Source: Pelomonas sp. CA6
Lineage (GTDB): Bacteria > Pseudomonadota > Gammaproteobacteria > Burkholderiales > Burkholderiaceae_C
Direction of reading: 5' to 3'
Length of the DNA stretch: 64,000 bases
NCBI RefSeq assembly: GCF_022549225.1
Contig: NZ_JAKZFD010000006.1
Coordinates: forward strand, 124,001 to 188,000
Shown: in pieces, positions 20,857 to 29,739 of the stretch
Position numbering within the stretch: the first letter of the stretch is position 1
How the letters are laid out: every line of letters begins with the position of its first letter
Notes under the pieces: model-generated
Database searches by the model: none
The model's input: the letters and a program-made list of their open reading frames with translations, nothing else
Told to the model about the DNA's origin: nothing
Made by a program: the position numbers and the translations under genes

Positions 20857-22191
20857 ATGAGCCGCAAGTATTTCGGCACCGATGGCATACGGGGCACGGT
20901 CGGGCAGTCGCCGATCACGCCCGACTTCATGCTGCGTCTGGGGCATGCCGTGGGGCAGGTGCTCAAGCGGCAGCAGAAGGGCAAGCCCAGCGTGCTGATC
21001 GGCAAGGACACGCGCATCTCCGGCTACATGTTGGAGTCGGCGCTGGAGGCGGGCTTCGCATCGGCCGGCGTCAACGTGCTGCTGACCGGTCCGCTGCCGA
21101 CGCCGGGCGTGGCCTATCTCACCCGCGCGTTGCGCCAGGACCTGGGCGTGGTGATCTCGGCCTCGCACAACCCCTTCGCCGACAACGGCATCAAGTTCTT
21201 CTCCGCCAAGGGCGAAAAGCTGCCCGACGCCTGGGAGCAGGAGGTGGAGGCCATGCTGGAGCAGCCGCCGGTCTGGGTGGATTCGGCCAGCCTGGGCCGG
21301 GCCCGGCGCATCGAGGATGCCCAAGGGCGCTACATCGAGTTCTGCAAGGCCAGCTTTGGTTCCGACCTCAGCCTGCGTGGGCTGAAGATCGTCGTCGACG
21401 CCGCGCATGGCGCGGCCCACAAGGTGGCGCCGGCGGTCTTCCATGAGCTGGGTGCCGAGATCGTGCCCATGGGCTGCAGCCCCGATGGCTACAACATCAA
21501 CAACGGCGTCGGCGCCACCGCACCCAAGGCCCTGGTGGAAGCCGTGCTGGCTCACGGCGCCCACTACGGCATCGCGCTGGACGGCGATGCCGATCGCCTG
21601 CTGATGGTGGATGCCGCGGGCCGTCTCTTCAACGGCGACGAGCTGCTGTATGTGATGGTGGCCGACCGCCTGGCCCAGGGCCAGCGTGTGCCCGGCGCCG
21701 TCGGCACGCTGATGACCAACATGGCGGTGGAGCTGGCGCTGCGCCGGCAGGACGTGGAGTTCGTGCGCGCCAAGGTGGGCGACCGCTACGTGCTGGAGGA
21801 ACTCGCGGCGCGCGGCTGGCAGCTGGGTGGCGAAGGCTCGGGCCATCTGCTCGCGCTGGACAAGCACACCACCGGCGACGGCATCGTTTCCAGCCTGCTG
21901 GTGCTGCAGGCGGTCTGCCGCAGCGGCCGTGGCCTGGCGGAGCTGCTGGACGGCGTGACGCTGTTCCCGCAGACGCTGATCAACGTGAGACTGCAGTCGG
22001 AGCTGGACTGGAAGTCTCACCCCGGGCTGGCGCGAACCGAGGCCGAGGTGCAGGCGGAACTGGGAGACCGCGGCCGCGTGCTCATCCGCAAGTCAGGCAC
22101 CGAGCCGTTGCTGCGCGTGATGGTCGAGGCTCAGGAGGCCGAGCTGGCCCGGCGTTGCGCGCAGCGGCTCGCCGACTCTCTACAGGGCTGA
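20857..22191 (+). CDS. glmM: Phosphoglucosamine mutase
   Basis: Converts glucosamine-6-phosphate to glucosamine-1-phosphate for peptidoglycan and LPS precursors. The active-site phosphoserine is in [13 protein letters not shown] (S103), the metal loop DGDADRL is near residue 241, and the phosphate-binding loop [12 protein letters not shown] is near the C-terminus. Length is 444 residues. AGGAGG at 20842-20847 sets ATG 20857 as the start; a second in-frame ATG at 20848 is too close to the site. GACAAT at 20820-20825 may be its own -10. Confidence 0.97.
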   Translation: MSRKYFGTDGIRGTVGQSPITPDFMLRLGHAVGQVLKRQQKGKPSVLIGKDTRISGYMLESALEAGFASAGVNVLLTGPLPTPGVAYLTRALRQDLGVVISASHNPFADNGIKFFSAKGEKLPDAWEQEVEAMLEQPPVWVDSASLGRARRIEDAQGRYIEFCKASFGSDLSLRGLKIVVDAAHGAAHKVAPAVFHELGAEIVPMGCSPDGYNINNGVGATAPKALVEAVLAHGAHYGIALDGDADRLLMVDAAGRLFNGDELLYVMVADRLAQGQRVPGAVGTLMTNMAVELALRRQDVEFVRAKVGDRYVLEELAARGWQLGGEGSGHLLALDKHTTGDGIVSSLLVLQAVCRSGRGLAELLDGVTLFPQTLINVRLQSELDWKSHPGLARTEAEVQAELGDRGRVLIRKSGTEPLLRVMVEAQEAELARRCAQRLADSLQG

Positions 22192-22211
22192 CAGCCACTC
22201 CACCCACAAGG

Positions 22212-22254
22212 ACAAGGGCGCCCCGCCTGTGACGGCCGGGGCGCCCTTGTTTCA
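22212..22254 (+). terminator. Intrinsic terminator after glmM
   Basis: A 14-bp perfect stem, ACAAGGGCGCCCCG (22212-22225) with CGGGGCGCCCTTGT (22237-22250), followed by TT and a short T-rich run. The converging fasciclin gene ends about 50 nt downstream and may also use it. Confidence 0.85.
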
Positions 22255-22300
22255 TTGGGCGAGGACTGGCGCCGTTGGCGGCGCGGTCCGCAAGTGGCGC

Positions 22301-22786
22301 TTACTTCTTGGGCGGCATCAGCACGCGATCGATCACATGGACGACGCCGTTCGTGGCCGGGATGTCCGCCTGCTGGACCATGGCTTCTTCGACGGTGACG
22401 AAATCGCCGGCACGGGCCAGGCCCAGCGAGCCGCCTTGCAGCGTCTTTTGGCTGGCGGTCTTGACCTCGGCGCTGCTCAGGCGGGCGGCGACAACGTGGA
22501 ACTTGATCACTTCCTTGAGTTGCGCGGGGTTGGCTGCCAGCGCATCCAGGGTCTTGGCCGGCACGGCCTTGAAGGCTTCGTCGCTGGGGGCGAACACGGT
22601 CAGCGGGCCGTTAGCGCGCAGCTCTTCCTTCAGGCCGGCCTGGTCGACCAGGCGGTTGAAGGTGCTCAGCTGGGGCTGGCGCTGCAGCGTGTCGGCCAGC
22701 GGGGCCGGCGCCGGAGTGCTGGCGCAGGCTGCCAGCGCCAGCACTGCGGCGGTGGTGATCAGTCGGGTCATCAGGGTTGGGATCAT
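22301..22786 (-). CDS. Fasciclin (FAS1) domain lipoprotein
   Basis: Exported lipoprotein of about 161 residues with signal sequence TRLITTAAVLALAAC and lipobox ALAAC, followed by one FAS1 domain (FNRLVDQAGLKEELRANGPL, TVFAPSDEAFKAVP, LKEVIKFHVVAARLS, NGVVHVIDRVLMPP). Bacterial FAS1 proteins are mostly adhesion or matrix proteins. ATG 22786 is favoured by GGAGA 5 nt upstream; ATG 22798 and 22771 are alternatives. It lies on the minus strand, splitting an otherwise codirectional glmM-pst run, and diverges from pstS. Confidence 0.87.
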   Translation of the reverse strand: MIPTLMTRLITTAAVLALAACASTPAPAPLADTLQRQPQLSTFNRLVDQAGLKEELRANGPLTVFAPSDEAFKAVPAKTLDALAANPAQLKEVIKFHVVAARLSSAEVKTASQKTLQGGSLGLARAGDFVTVEEAMVQQADIPATNGVVHVIDRVLMPPKK

Positions 22787-22957
22787 GGGCGTCTCCATCG
22801 GGGTGAGCCGGATTTCCGGGCTGGCTGCAGCCTAGAGGGCTTGGATGACGAAGCGGTGAATCGAATATGACAGGCTCTGTGGTCCCCACCCGGCCCACGT
22901 TGACGTGTGCGCACAGAGAGAAGGTCAGGAGAGCGGCGCGGCAGACGCGCCCGGGGG

Positions 22958-22995
22958 CTGACATCTGAGTCACGGTTATGTCACATTCGGGTCAT
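22958..22995 (+). promoter_or_regulatory. Pho box (PhoB-binding repeats) upstream of pstS
   Basis: Repeats related to CTGTCAT occur in register: GAGTCAC (22967), ATGTCAC (22978) and GGGTCAT (22989) at exactly 11-bp spacing, with CTGACAT at 22958 just before. Tandem 11-bp repeats are the known PhoB site architecture. They end 42 nt before pstS, next to the phoB gene's own operon. Confidence 0.75.
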
Positions 22996-23037
22996 AGCAT
23001 TCCTTCCGTCGCCAACAACCCCCTGCGATAGGAACGT

Positions 23038-24078
23038 ATGAGCATGACCCAACTCCGTGCCGGCCTGATTCTCGCCACGAGCGTGGTCCTGATGCCGCTG
23101 GCTCAGGCCCAGGATGTGACCGGCGCGGGTGCGTCCTTCCCGGCGCCGATTTACGCCAAGTGGGCCGATGCCTACAACAAGGCCACCGGCGTTCGCATCA
23201 ACTATCAGTCGGTCGGCTCCGGTGCCGGCATTCGCCAAATCAAGGCCAAGACGGTGGACTTCGGCGCCTCCGACGCCCCGCTGAAGGACGACGAGCTGGC
23301 CAAGGACGGCCTGGTGCAGTTCCCCACCGTGATCGGCGGCGTCGTGCCGGTGGTCAACATCAAGGGCATCGCCCCGGGCCAGATCAAGCTGACCGGCCAG
23401 GTGCTGGGCGACATCTACCTGGGCAAGATCACCAAGTGGAACGATCCCGCGCTGACCGCGCTGAACCCCGGCGTGGCCCTGCCGGATGCCGCGATCGCTC
23501 CGGTGCGTCGCGCCGACGGCTCGGGTACCAGCTTCCTGTTCACCAACTATCTCTCCAAGGTCAATGCCGAGTGGAAGAGCAAGGTCGGCGAGGGTACCGC
23601 GGTGAACTGGCCCACCGGTGCGGGTGGCAAGGGCAACGAGGGCGTGTCGTCCTACGTGCAGCGCCTGCCCAACTCCATCGGCTATGTGGAGTACGCCTAC
23701 GCCAAGCAGAACAAGATGTCGCATGTGCTGCTGAAGAACCAAGCCGGCCACTTCGTGGCGCCCAGCGATGATGCCTTCAAGGCTGCCGCCGCCGGTGCCA
23801 AGTGGAACGAGAGCTTCTATCAGGTGCTGACCGAACAGGCCGGCAAGGACAGCTGGCCCATCACCGGTGCCACCTTCATCCTGATGCACAAGCAGCAGGA
23901 AAAGCCGGCTTCCGCGGCGGCGACGCTGAAGTTCTTCGACTGGGCCTACACCCAGGGCGACAAGATGGCCGACGAACTGGACTATGTGGCCCTGCCTGCC
24001 TCGGTGAAGGATCTGGTCCGCAAGCAGTGGTCCGAGCACATCAAGGACGGCGCCGGCAAGGCCATCGCCCACAAGTGA
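23038..24078 (+). CDS. pstS: Phosphate ABC transporter substrate-binding protein PstS
   Basis: Periplasmic high-affinity phosphate receptor, 346 residues. The signal peptide ends about residue 24 (MPLAQAQ), and the mature protein starts with the family motif GAGASFPAPIYAKW. Phosphate-binding stretches include GSGAGIRQIKAKTVDFGASD and DGSGTSFLFTNYL. AGGAA precedes ATG 23038; a second ATG at 23044 is possible. It is the first gene of pstSCAB-phoU-phoBR behind a Pho box and is separated from pstC by a stem-loop. Confidence 0.97.
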   Translation: MSMTQLRAGLILATSVVLMPLAQAQDVTGAGASFPAPIYAKWADAYNKATGVRINYQSVGSGAGIRQIKAKTVDFGASDAPLKDDELAKDGLVQFPTVIGGVVPVVNIKGIAPGQIKLTGQVLGDIYLGKITKWNDPALTALNPGVALPDAAIAPVRRADGSGTSFLFTNYLSKVNAEWKSKVGEGTAVNWPTGAGGKGNEGVSSYVQRLPNSIGYVEYAYAKQNKMSHVLLKNQAGHFVAPSDDAFKAAAAGAKWNESFYQVLTEQAGKDSWPITGATFILMHKQQEKPASAAATLKFFDWAYTQGDKMADELDYVALPASVKDLVRKQWSEHIKDGAGKAIAHK

Positions 24079-24098
24079 TCCCGAGCTGAGCCAGGGAT

Positions 24099-24131
24099 GC
24101 AGCCCGGAGGTCGCAAGGCCTGCCGGGCTGC
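24099..24131 (+). other. Stem-loop between pstS and pstC
   Basis: GCAGCCCGG (24099-24107) pairs perfectly with CCGGGCTGC (24123-24131). No T tract follows. Such stems between a binding-protein gene and its permease genes usually stabilise the upstream message or cause partial termination. Confidence 0.6.
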
Positions 24132-24176
24132 TGCCGAATCGGCTCTCTGACCTTCTTCGAACCTAGCGGAGGCCCC

Positions 24177-25199
24177 GTGGCCGCGATACTTCCCGCCGAG
24201 ACCTACCCATCCGATGACGCCGCGCAGCGCAGCCAGCCCGGCAGCCGCCCGCCGGTGCGCAAGCCGGTCAGCCCTTGGGCCGACACGCTGTTCTCCGCGC
24301 TGGCGCATGGCGCCGCCTGGCTGACCCTGTTGCTGCTGGCGGGTATCCTGATCTCGCTGCTGATCGGCGCTGCACCGGCGATCAAACAGTTCGGCCTGTC
24401 CTTCCTGTGGACCAGCGAATGGGATCCGGTCCAGGAGAAGTTCGGCGGCCTGGTGATGATCTACGGCACGCTGATGACCTCGCTGATCGCGCTGCTGATC
24501 GCCGTGCCTGTGAGCTTCGGCATCGCGCTCTTCCTCACCGAGCTGTCGCCCAACTGGCTGAAGAGGCCGCTGGGCACCGCGGTGGAGCTGCTGGCGGCGG
24601 TGCCGTCCATCGTCTACGGCATGTGGGGCCTGCTGGTGTTCGGCCCGCTGCTGGCCACCTATGTGCAGCAGCCGCTGCAGTCGCTGTTCTCCGGCGTGCC
24701 CTACATCGGCGCGCTGTTCTCCGGCCCGCCGGTGGGCATTGGCATCCTGTCGGCCGGCATCATCCTGGCCATCATGATCATCCCCTTCATCGCGTCGGTG
24801 ATGCGCGACGTGTTCGAGGTCACGCCGCCCATGCTGAAGGAGTCCGCCTACGGGCTGGGAGCCACCACCTGGGAAGTGGTCTGGAAGGTGGTGCTGCCCT
24901 ACACCAAGACCGGCGTGGTCGGCGGCGTGATGCTGGGCCTGGGCCGCGCGCTGGGCGAGACCATGGCGGTCACCTTCGTGATCGGCAACATGAACCAGCT
25001 CAACTCGCTGTCGCTGTTCGAGGCCGCCAACAGCATCACCTCGGCCCTGGCCAACGAGTTCGCCGAGGCCAACGAAGGCCTGCACCAAGCCTCGCTGATC
25101 TACCTGGGCCTGGTGCTGTTCTTCATCACCTTCGTCGTGCTGGCCTTCTCCAAGGTTCTGCTGAACAAACTCAAGAAGAATGAAGGAGCGCGCACATGA
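24177..25199 (+). CDS. pstC: Phosphate ABC transporter permease PstC
   Basis: Inner-membrane permease of 340 residues with a 30-residue cytoplasmic N-terminal tail and about six membrane helices. The permease EAA-type loop is [25 protein letters not shown] near residues 225-245, which contacts PstB. GTG 24177 follows CGGAGG. The stop overlaps the pstA ATG by 4 nt, indicating translational coupling. Confidence 0.96.
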   Translation: MAAILPAETYPSDDAAQRSQPGSRPPVRKPVSPWADTLFSALAHGAAWLTLLLLAGILISLLIGAAPAIKQFGLSFLWTSEWDPVQEKFGGLVMIYGTLMTSLIALLIAVPVSFGIALFLTELSPNWLKRPLGTAVELLAAVPSIVYGMWGLLVFGPLLATYVQQPLQSLFSGVPYIGALFSGPPVGIGILSAGIILAIMIIPFIASVMRDVFEVTPPMLKESAYGLGATTWEVVWKVVLPYTKTGVVGGVMLGLGRALGETMAVTFVIGNMNQLNSLSLFEAANSITSALANEFAEANEGLHQASLIYLGLVLFFITFVVLAFSKVLLNKLKKNEGART

Positions 25200-26077
25200 G
25201 CGCCATCCGCGCGAGCGCCGGCGGCCTGGACGCCGGCCGCCTGAAGATGCACGCCCGACGCAAGCGCGTCAACGCGATCGCGCTGACGCTGTCGCTGGCG
25301 GCGATGGCTTTCGGCGTGTTCTGGTTGATCTGGATCCTGGTCGAGACCGTGCGCCTGGGCATGGGCGGCCTCAGCCTGGCCACCTTCACCGAGATGACTC
25401 CGCCACCGCAGGCCGAAGGCGGTGGTCTGGCGAACGCGATCTTTGGCTCCCTCGCGATGGTGGGGCTGGCCACCTTCATCGGCACGCCGGTTGGCGTGCT
25501 GGCCGGCGTCTACCTGGCCGAGTACGGCCAGAAGACCTGGCTGGGTTCGGCGGTGCGCTTCATCAATGACATCCTGCTGTCGGCGCCGTCCATCGTCGTG
25601 GGGCTGTTCATCTACGCGGTGGTCGTGGCGCGCTTCAAGAGCTTCTCCGGCTGGGCCGGCATCCTGGCGCTGGCGCTGCTGGTGATCCCGGTGGTGATCC
25701 GCACCACCGAGAACATGCTCACGCTGATCCCCAACGCGCTGCGCGAAGCGGCCTACGCGCTGGGCACGCCGAAGTGGAAGGTCATCCTGTCGGTGACGCT
25801 GAAGTCCGCCCGCGCCGGCGTCGTGACCGGCATCCTGCTGGCGCTGGCCCGCGTGTCCGGCGAGACCGCGCCGCTGCTGTTCACTGCGCTGTCCAACCAG
25901 TTCTGGACCGCCGACCTCAGTCAGCCCATGGCCAGCCTGCCGGTCACCATCTTCAAATTCGCGATGAGCCCCTACGAGAACTGGCAGAAGCTGGCCTGGG
26001 CGGGCGTCTTCATCATCACTATCGGCGTGCTGCTGCTCAACATCGTGGCGCGCTTCATGTTCAAGAACAAGCACTGA
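25196..26077 (+). CDS. pstA: Phosphate ABC transporter permease PstA
   Basis: Second permease subunit, 293 residues with about six membrane helices. The EAA-type loop is [26 protein letters not shown], and the family's [17 protein letters not shown] follows. ATG 25196 overlaps the pstC stop (ATGA). The gene ends 19 nt before pstB. Confidence 0.96.
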   Translation: MSAIRASAGGLDAGRLKMHARRKRVNAIALTLSLAAMAFGVFWLIWILVETVRLGMGGLSLATFTEMTPPPQAEGGGLANAIFGSLAMVGLATFIGTPVGVLAGVYLAEYGQKTWLGSAVRFINDILLSAPSIVVGLFIYAVVVARFKSFSGWAGILALALLVIPVVIRTTENMLTLIPNALREAAYALGTPKWKVILSVTLKSARAGVVTGILLALARVSGETAPLLFTALSNQFWTADLSQPMASLPVTIFKFAMSPYENWQKLAWAGVFIITIGVLLLNIVARFMFKNKH

Positions 26078-26096
26078 TCCTGAGGACCAACCAACC

Positions 26097-26882
26097 ATGG
26101 ACGCCAAAGTCGACATGCCGGTGAACGAGAAAGCCAAGCTCTCGGTCCGCAATCTGAACTTCTACTACGGCAGCTTCCACGCGCTGAAGAACATCAACCT
26201 GGACATTCCCGAAAAGAAGGTCACCGCCTTCATCGGCCCGTCGGGCTGCGGCAAGTCCACGCTGCTGCGCACGCTCAACCGCATGTTCGAGCTCTATCCG
26301 GAGCAGCGTGCGGAAGGGCAGATCCTGCTGGACGGCAATGACATCCTCTCCAGCGGCGAGGACGTTTCGCTGATCCGCGCCAAAGTGGGCATGGTCTTCC
26401 AGAAGCCCACGCCGTTTCCGATGTCCATCTATGACAACATCGCCTTCGGCGTGCGTCTGTTCGAGAACCTCTCGCGCGTGGAGATGGATGAGCGCGTGGA
26501 GTGGGCGCTGAAGAAGGCGGCGCTGTGGACCGAGGTCAAGGACAAGCTCAATCAGAGCGGCTCCGGACTCTCGGGTGGCCAGCAGCAACGCCTGTGCATC
26601 GCCCGCGGCATCGCCATCAAGCCCGAGGTGCTGCTGCTGGACGAGCCGTGCTCGGCGCTGGATCCCATCTCCACCGGCAAGATCGAAGAGCTGATCCACG
26701 AGCTCAAGAGCGACTATACGGTGGCCATCGTGACCCACAACATGCAGCAGGCCGCACGCTGCTCGGACTACACCGCCTACATGTATCTGGGCGATCTGAT
26801 TGAGTTCGGACCCACCGCCGAACTCTTCATGAAGCCCAAGCGCAAGGACACCGAGGACTACATCACCGGGCGTTTCGGTTGA
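26097..26882 (+). CDS. pstB: Phosphate ABC transporter ATP-binding protein PstB
   Basis: ATPase driving phosphate import, 261 residues. It has Walker [11 protein letters not shown]-loop [14 protein letters not shown], signature [14 protein letters not shown], Walker [13 protein letters not shown] and the H-loop in [19 protein letters not shown] lies before ATG 26097. In this family PstB also relays phosphate status to PhoR through PhoU. Confidence 0.97.
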   Translation: MDAKVDMPVNEKAKLSVRNLNFYYGSFHALKNINLDIPEKKVTAFIGPSGCGKSTLLRTLNRMFELYPEQRAEGQILLDGNDILSSGEDVSLIRAKVGMVFQKPTPFPMSIYDNIAFGVRLFENLSRVEMDERVEWALKKAALWTEVKDKLNQSGSGLSGGQQQRLCIARGIAIKPEVLLLDEPCSALDPISTGKIEELIHELKSDYTVAIVTHNMQQAARCSDYTAYMYLGDLIEFGPTAELFMKPKRKDTEDYITGRFG

Positions 26883-26896
26883 GCGAGGAACACACC

Positions 26897-27604
26897 ATGA
26901 CCGACAAGCATCTCTCCACGCAATTCGACGCCGAGCTGAGCGGCATTTCCACCCGCGTGCTGGAAATGGGTGGCCTGGTGGAAGCGCAGGTGGCCCAGGC
27001 CGTGGAGGCGCTGAGCGCCTTCAGCGCCGACCTGGCCAACACCGTGCTGAAGACCGAGGAACGGGTCAACCAGATGGAGGTCGAGATCGACCGCGACCTG
27101 TCCACCATCATCGCGCGGCGCCAGCCCACCGCACGCGATCTGCGCCTGCTGATCGCGGTGTCCAAGACCATTGCCAACCTGGAGCGCGTGGGCGACGAGG
27201 CGGCGCGCATCGCGCGCACCGTGCAGCGCCTGATCAACGCCGGCGTCTCCAGCCGGCTGCGCCTGCCCATGTCCGACCTCTCCTACGAGGCCGAGCTTGC
27301 GACCACGCAGCTGCGCAAGGCGCTGGACGCCTTCGCGCGCCTGGACGTGGACCGCGCGCTGGAAGTGCTGAAGACCGACGACCAGATCGACAAGGAGTTC
27401 GACGGCCTGATGCGCAAGCTGATCACCTACATGATGGAAGATCCGCGCACCATCTCGTCCAGCATTGACCTGGTCTTCGTCGCCAAGGCCATCGAGCGCG
27501 TCGGCGACCATGCGAAGAACCTGGCCGAAGTCATCATCTACGTGGTCAAGGGGACCGACGTGCGCCACAACACCCCGGACGCCGTCGAGAACATGGTGCG
27601 CTGA
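26897..27604 (+). CDS. phoU: Phosphate signalling complex regulator PhoU
   Basis: Peripheral helical protein that links PstSCAB to PhoR and represses the Pho regulon when phosphate is plentiful. At 235 residues it shows the two-fold PhoU repeat, each with an E/D-rich metal motif (ANLERVGDEAARIAR and KAIERVGDHAKNLAEV). ATG 26897 fits the family N-terminus and has a GAGGA site; an upstream TTG at 26879 overlaps pstB. It lies 23 nt before phoB. Confidence 0.96.
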   Translation: MTDKHLSTQFDAELSGISTRVLEMGGLVEAQVAQAVEALSAFSADLANTVLKTEERVNQMEVEIDRDLSTIIARRQPTARDLRLLIAVSKTIANLERVGDEAARIARTVQRLINAGVSSRLRLPMSDLSYEAELATTQLRKALDAFARLDVDRALEVLKTDDQIDKEFDGLMRKLITYMMEDPRTISSSIDLVFVAKAIERVGDHAKNLAEVIIYVVKGTDVRHNTPDAVENMVR

Positions 27605-27627
27605 GCACCTCAAAGAAGAGCCAAACC

Positions 27628-28329
27628 ATGAGCCGTATCCTCGTCGTTGAAGACGAATCCGCGATCGCCGAACTCATCTCCATCAACCTGCGCCATGCCG
27701 GCTTCGAAGTGACCCTGGCCGGCAATGCCGAGCAGGCGCAGCTGGAGGTGGACCGCGTGCTGCCCGATCTGGTCGTGCTGGACTGGATGCTGCCGGGCCA
27801 GTCCGGCCTGGCGCTGGCGCGCCAGTGGCGCGGCGCCGCGCGCACGCGCGAGCTGCCCATCATCATGCTGACCGCGCGCGCCGAGGAGACCGACAAGGTC
27901 TCCGGCCTCGACGCCGGTGCCGACGACTACCTCACCAAGCCCTTCTCGACCAATGAGCTGCTCGCCCGCATCCGCGCCGTACTGCGCCGCAAGGCGCCCG
28001 AGGCGCTGGATGCCGTCGTCGAGGTCGGCGGCCTGGTGTTGGACCCGGGCACGCGCCGCGTCAACCGCGAGGGCATCGAGGTCAAGCTGGGCCCCACCGA
28101 GTTCCGCCTGCTGCACTTTTTCATGACCCACCCGGAACGCGTCCACAGCCGTTCGCAGCTGCTGGACCGGGTCTGGGGCGACCATGTGTTCATCGAGGAG
28201 CGCACGGTGGACGTGCACGTCAAGCGGCTGCGCGAGGCACTGGAGAAGGTCCAGTGCCAGCGCATGATCGAAACCGTCCGAGGCGCCGGATACCGCCTGA
28301 CTCAGCACAGCAGCGCCGTGTCGGCCTGA
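27628..28329 (+). CDS. phoB: Phosphate regulon response regulator PhoB
   Basis: OmpR-family transcription activator of 233 residues. The receiver has E8/D9, phosphoacceptor D52 (VVLDWMLPGQ) and the conserved Lys in YLTKPFS. The winged-helix domain contains LGPTEFRLLHFFMTHPERVHSRSQLLDRVWG and EERTVDVHVKRLREAL. It presumably binds the 11-bp repeats upstream of pstS. It precedes phoR by 13 nt. Confidence 0.97.
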   Translation: MSRILVVEDESAIAELISINLRHAGFEVTLAGNAEQAQLEVDRVLPDLVVLDWMLPGQSGLALARQWRGAARTRELPIIMLTARAEETDKVSGLDAGADDYLTKPFSTNELLARIRAVLRRKAPEALDAVVEVGGLVLDPGTRRVNREGIEVKLGPTEFRLLHFFMTHPERVHSRSQLLDRVWGDHVFIEERTVDVHVKRLREALEKVQCQRMIETVRGAGYRLTQHSSAVSA

Positions 28330-28342
28330 ACCGGGAGCATCC

Positions 28343-29719
28343 GTGGTCTGGTTGTTGCCGAGGATGGTGTTGGCGGTCCTGGCGACCGCCCTGGGGGGAT
28401 GGCTGGGCTACTACCTGGGCCATTGGTTGAATCTGCAGCATCTGGCGGCCGCGATCGGCGCCGGCTGCGCGGTGATGCTGGTGGTGATGCTGGATTCGAT
28501 CCGCGCCCACCGCCTGATGAACTGGCTGCGCGGCGATGCCTCCGGGCCGGCACCGCGCGGCGTGGGCCTTTGGGCCGAACTGGGCTACCGCATGGAGCGC
28601 GGCCTGCGCGACCGCGAGCGCGTGGCCGACCGTGAGCGCCTGAGCCTGGAGCAGTTCCTGCACGCGATCGAGGCCTCGCCCAACGGCGTGATGCTGCTGG
28701 ACGCGCAGGACCACATCCAGTGGTGCAACAGCGTCGCGGCCGATCATTTTTCGCTGGACCCCAACCGTGACCGCCTGCAGCGCGTGACCAACCTGGTCCG
28801 CTATCCGGCCTTCGTCACCTATCTGCAGGCTGGGCAGTTTGCCCAGCCGCTGACGCTGAGCAACGCGCGTGGCAAGGCCACGCTGCAGGTCATCGTGCGC
28901 GTCTACGGCGAACAGAACCGGCTCGTGCTGTCGCTGGACATCACGGACCGCGAACGCGCCGAGGCGATGCGGCGCGACTTCGTCGCCAACGTTTCTCACG
29001 AGATTCGCACACCGCTGACCGTGCTCGCCGGTTTCATCGAGACCATGGCCAGCCTCAACCTCACCGAGGCCGAGCGCAAGCGGGTGCTGCACCTGATGCA
29101 GCAGCAGACCCATCGCATGCAGACCCTGGTCGGCGACCTGCTGACGCTGGCGCAGCTGGAAGGCAGCCCGCGGCCCGCGGCCGACCACTGGGTGGCGCTG
29201 GACCCGCTGCTGGGGCGCGTGGGGTCGGATGCCATCGCGCTGTCCGCGGGGCGCCACCAGATCGTGCTGGAGCGCATGACGGGCGTGGAGATTGCGGGCG
29301 TCGAGACCGAGCTGCTCAGTGCGGTGGCCAACCTGATGAGCAACGCGGTGCGCTACACGCCCGAGGGCGGCCGCATCGAGCTGCAATGGCGCCCGGGGGC
29401 CGAAGGCGGCGGCGAGATTGCCGTGGTCGACAACGGGCCTGGCATCGCCCGCGAGCACCTGCCGCGTCTCAGCGAGCGCTTCTACCGCGTCGACGGCAGC
29501 CGCTCGCGCGACACCGGCGGCACCGGCCTGGGGCTGTCCATCGTCAAGCACGTGGTGCAGCGCCATGGTGGTGAGCTTCGCATCGACAGCGAGGTGGGGC
29601 AGGGCTCGCGCTTCCGACTGGTCTTCCCTGCCGCCCGCGTGCGCCGCAGCGATGACCCGGCGCTGGGCGAGGAGTCCGCGCCGGCCCTGCTTGCTGGCAG
29701 CGACAAAGAGGCCGCCTGA
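28343..29719 (+). CDS. phoR: Phosphate regulon sensor histidine kinase PhoR
   Basis: Membrane-anchored kinase of 458 residues for PhoB. Two close N-terminal hydrophobic segments (within residues 1-50) have no large periplasmic domain between them, as in PhoR. A PAS domain around 95-195 is followed by the DHp helix with H219 in VANVSHEIRTPLTVL. The ATPase has N box NLMSNAVRYTPEGG and G boxes DNGPGIA and GGTGLGLSIVKHV. GTG 28343 has a GGGAG site. It ends the pst-pho operon. Confidence 0.95.
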   Translation: MVWLLPRMVLAVLATALGGWLGYYLGHWLNLQHLAAAIGAGCAVMLVVMLDSIRAHRLMNWLRGDASGPAPRGVGLWAELGYRMERGLRDRERVADRERLSLEQFLHAIEASPNGVMLLDAQDHIQWCNSVAADHFSLDPNRDRLQRVTNLVRYPAFVTYLQAGQFAQPLTLSNARGKATLQVIVRVYGEQNRLVLSLDITDRERAEAMRRDFVANVSHEIRTPLTVLAGFIETMASLNLTEAERKRVLHLMQQQTHRMQTLVGDLLTLAQLEGSPRPAADHWVALDPLLGRVGSDAIALSAGRHQIVLERMTGVEIAGVETELLSAVANLMSNAVRYTPEGGRIELQWRPGAEGGGEIAVVDNGPGIAREHLPRLSERFYRVDGSRSRDTGGTGLGLSIVKHVVQRHGGELRIDSEVGQGSRFRLVFPAARVRRSDDPALGEESAPALLAGSDKEAA

Positions 29720-29739
29720 GCGCCGCTCAGGGGCGGCGC
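29720..29739. terminator. GC hairpin between converging phoR and the membrane-protein gene
   Basis: GCGCCGC (29720-29726) pairs with GCGGCGC (29733-29739) around TCAGGG. It lies exactly between two converging stops. No T tract, so termination efficiency is uncertain. Confidence 0.4.
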
